From contig JANYKF010000285.1 of assembly GCA_025361665.1 (NCBI GenBank), positions 1 to 5,601 of the forward strand: DNA of 5,601 bases. The letters run 5' to 3'. This document shows positions 5,588 to 5,601 of the stretch, in pieces; position 1 is the stretch's first letter, and the number at the start of each line of letters is the position of its first letter. The notes beneath the pieces are model-generated. The model ran no database searches and was not told the DNA's origin. It saw only the letters and a program-made list of their open reading frames with translations. The stretch is from Clostridiaceae bacterium. Its GTDB lineage: Bacteria > Bacillota > Clostridia > DSM-8532. Made by a program: the position numbers and the translations under genes.

Positions 5588-5601
5588 CATCCGGCGGCAA
5601 A

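Overview
The window carries a high-affinity phosphate uptake operon, pstS-pstC-pstA-pstB, followed by a two-gene unit encoding a CvpA-family membrane protein and an unrecognised 126-residue protein. All genes lie on the minus strand and read from right to left. The sequence suggests a moderately GC-rich, low-copy chromosomal region of a Gram-positive Bacillota, probably Bacillales and perhaps Paenibacillaceae-like. The reasons are strong Shine-Dalgarno sequences (AAGGAGG, GGAGG, GAGGTG), a lipoprotein-type PstS, and Bacillus-style PhoP boxes (TTNACA-like hexamers at an 11-bp period) upstream of pstS. The taxonomic placement is inference. No insertion sequence, CRISPR array, tRNA or rRNA was seen.

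Layout in transcription order. Positions 5601-5530 hold two adjacent perfect inverted repeats that look like the terminator region of an upstream gene outside the window; one of them can also be read as paired palindromic operator sites. Positions 5516-5489 carry three PhoP-box-like hexamers, 5468-5463 a -10 element, and then comes a leader of about 120 nt containing a 7-bp long-range stem. pstS (5332-4355), pstC (4331-3408), pstA (3411-2452, ATGA overlap with pstC) and pstB (2369-1614) follow closely and probably form one transcript. No phoU follows pstB and no second pstB is present.

Positions 1613-1421 contain no gene. They hold a cluster of CCGG inverted repeats, an extended -10 promoter (TTCACG-17 bp-TATAAT) and a foldable leader for the CvpA-family gene (1420-590). 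The 126-residue gene (586-206) starts 3 nt after the CvpA stop and its ribosome binding site overlaps that stop, so the pair is probably translationally coupled. Positions 205-1 hold no complete gene. They contain a possible terminator, three CCTGCA repeats, a near-consensus sigma-A promoter (TTGACG-17 bp-TATAAT) and a strong ribosome binding site whose start codon would lie just beyond the left edge.

Functionally, PstS captures inorganic phosphate outside the membrane, PstC and PstA form the channel, and PstB dimers hydrolyse ATP to drive import. The PhoP boxes imply induction during phosphate starvation. The CvpA-family gene and its partner have their own promoter, and no link to phosphate uptake is shown beyond adjacency. 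I did not find a convincing new biological system; the most interesting signals are in the regulatory DNA and the unrecognised small gene.
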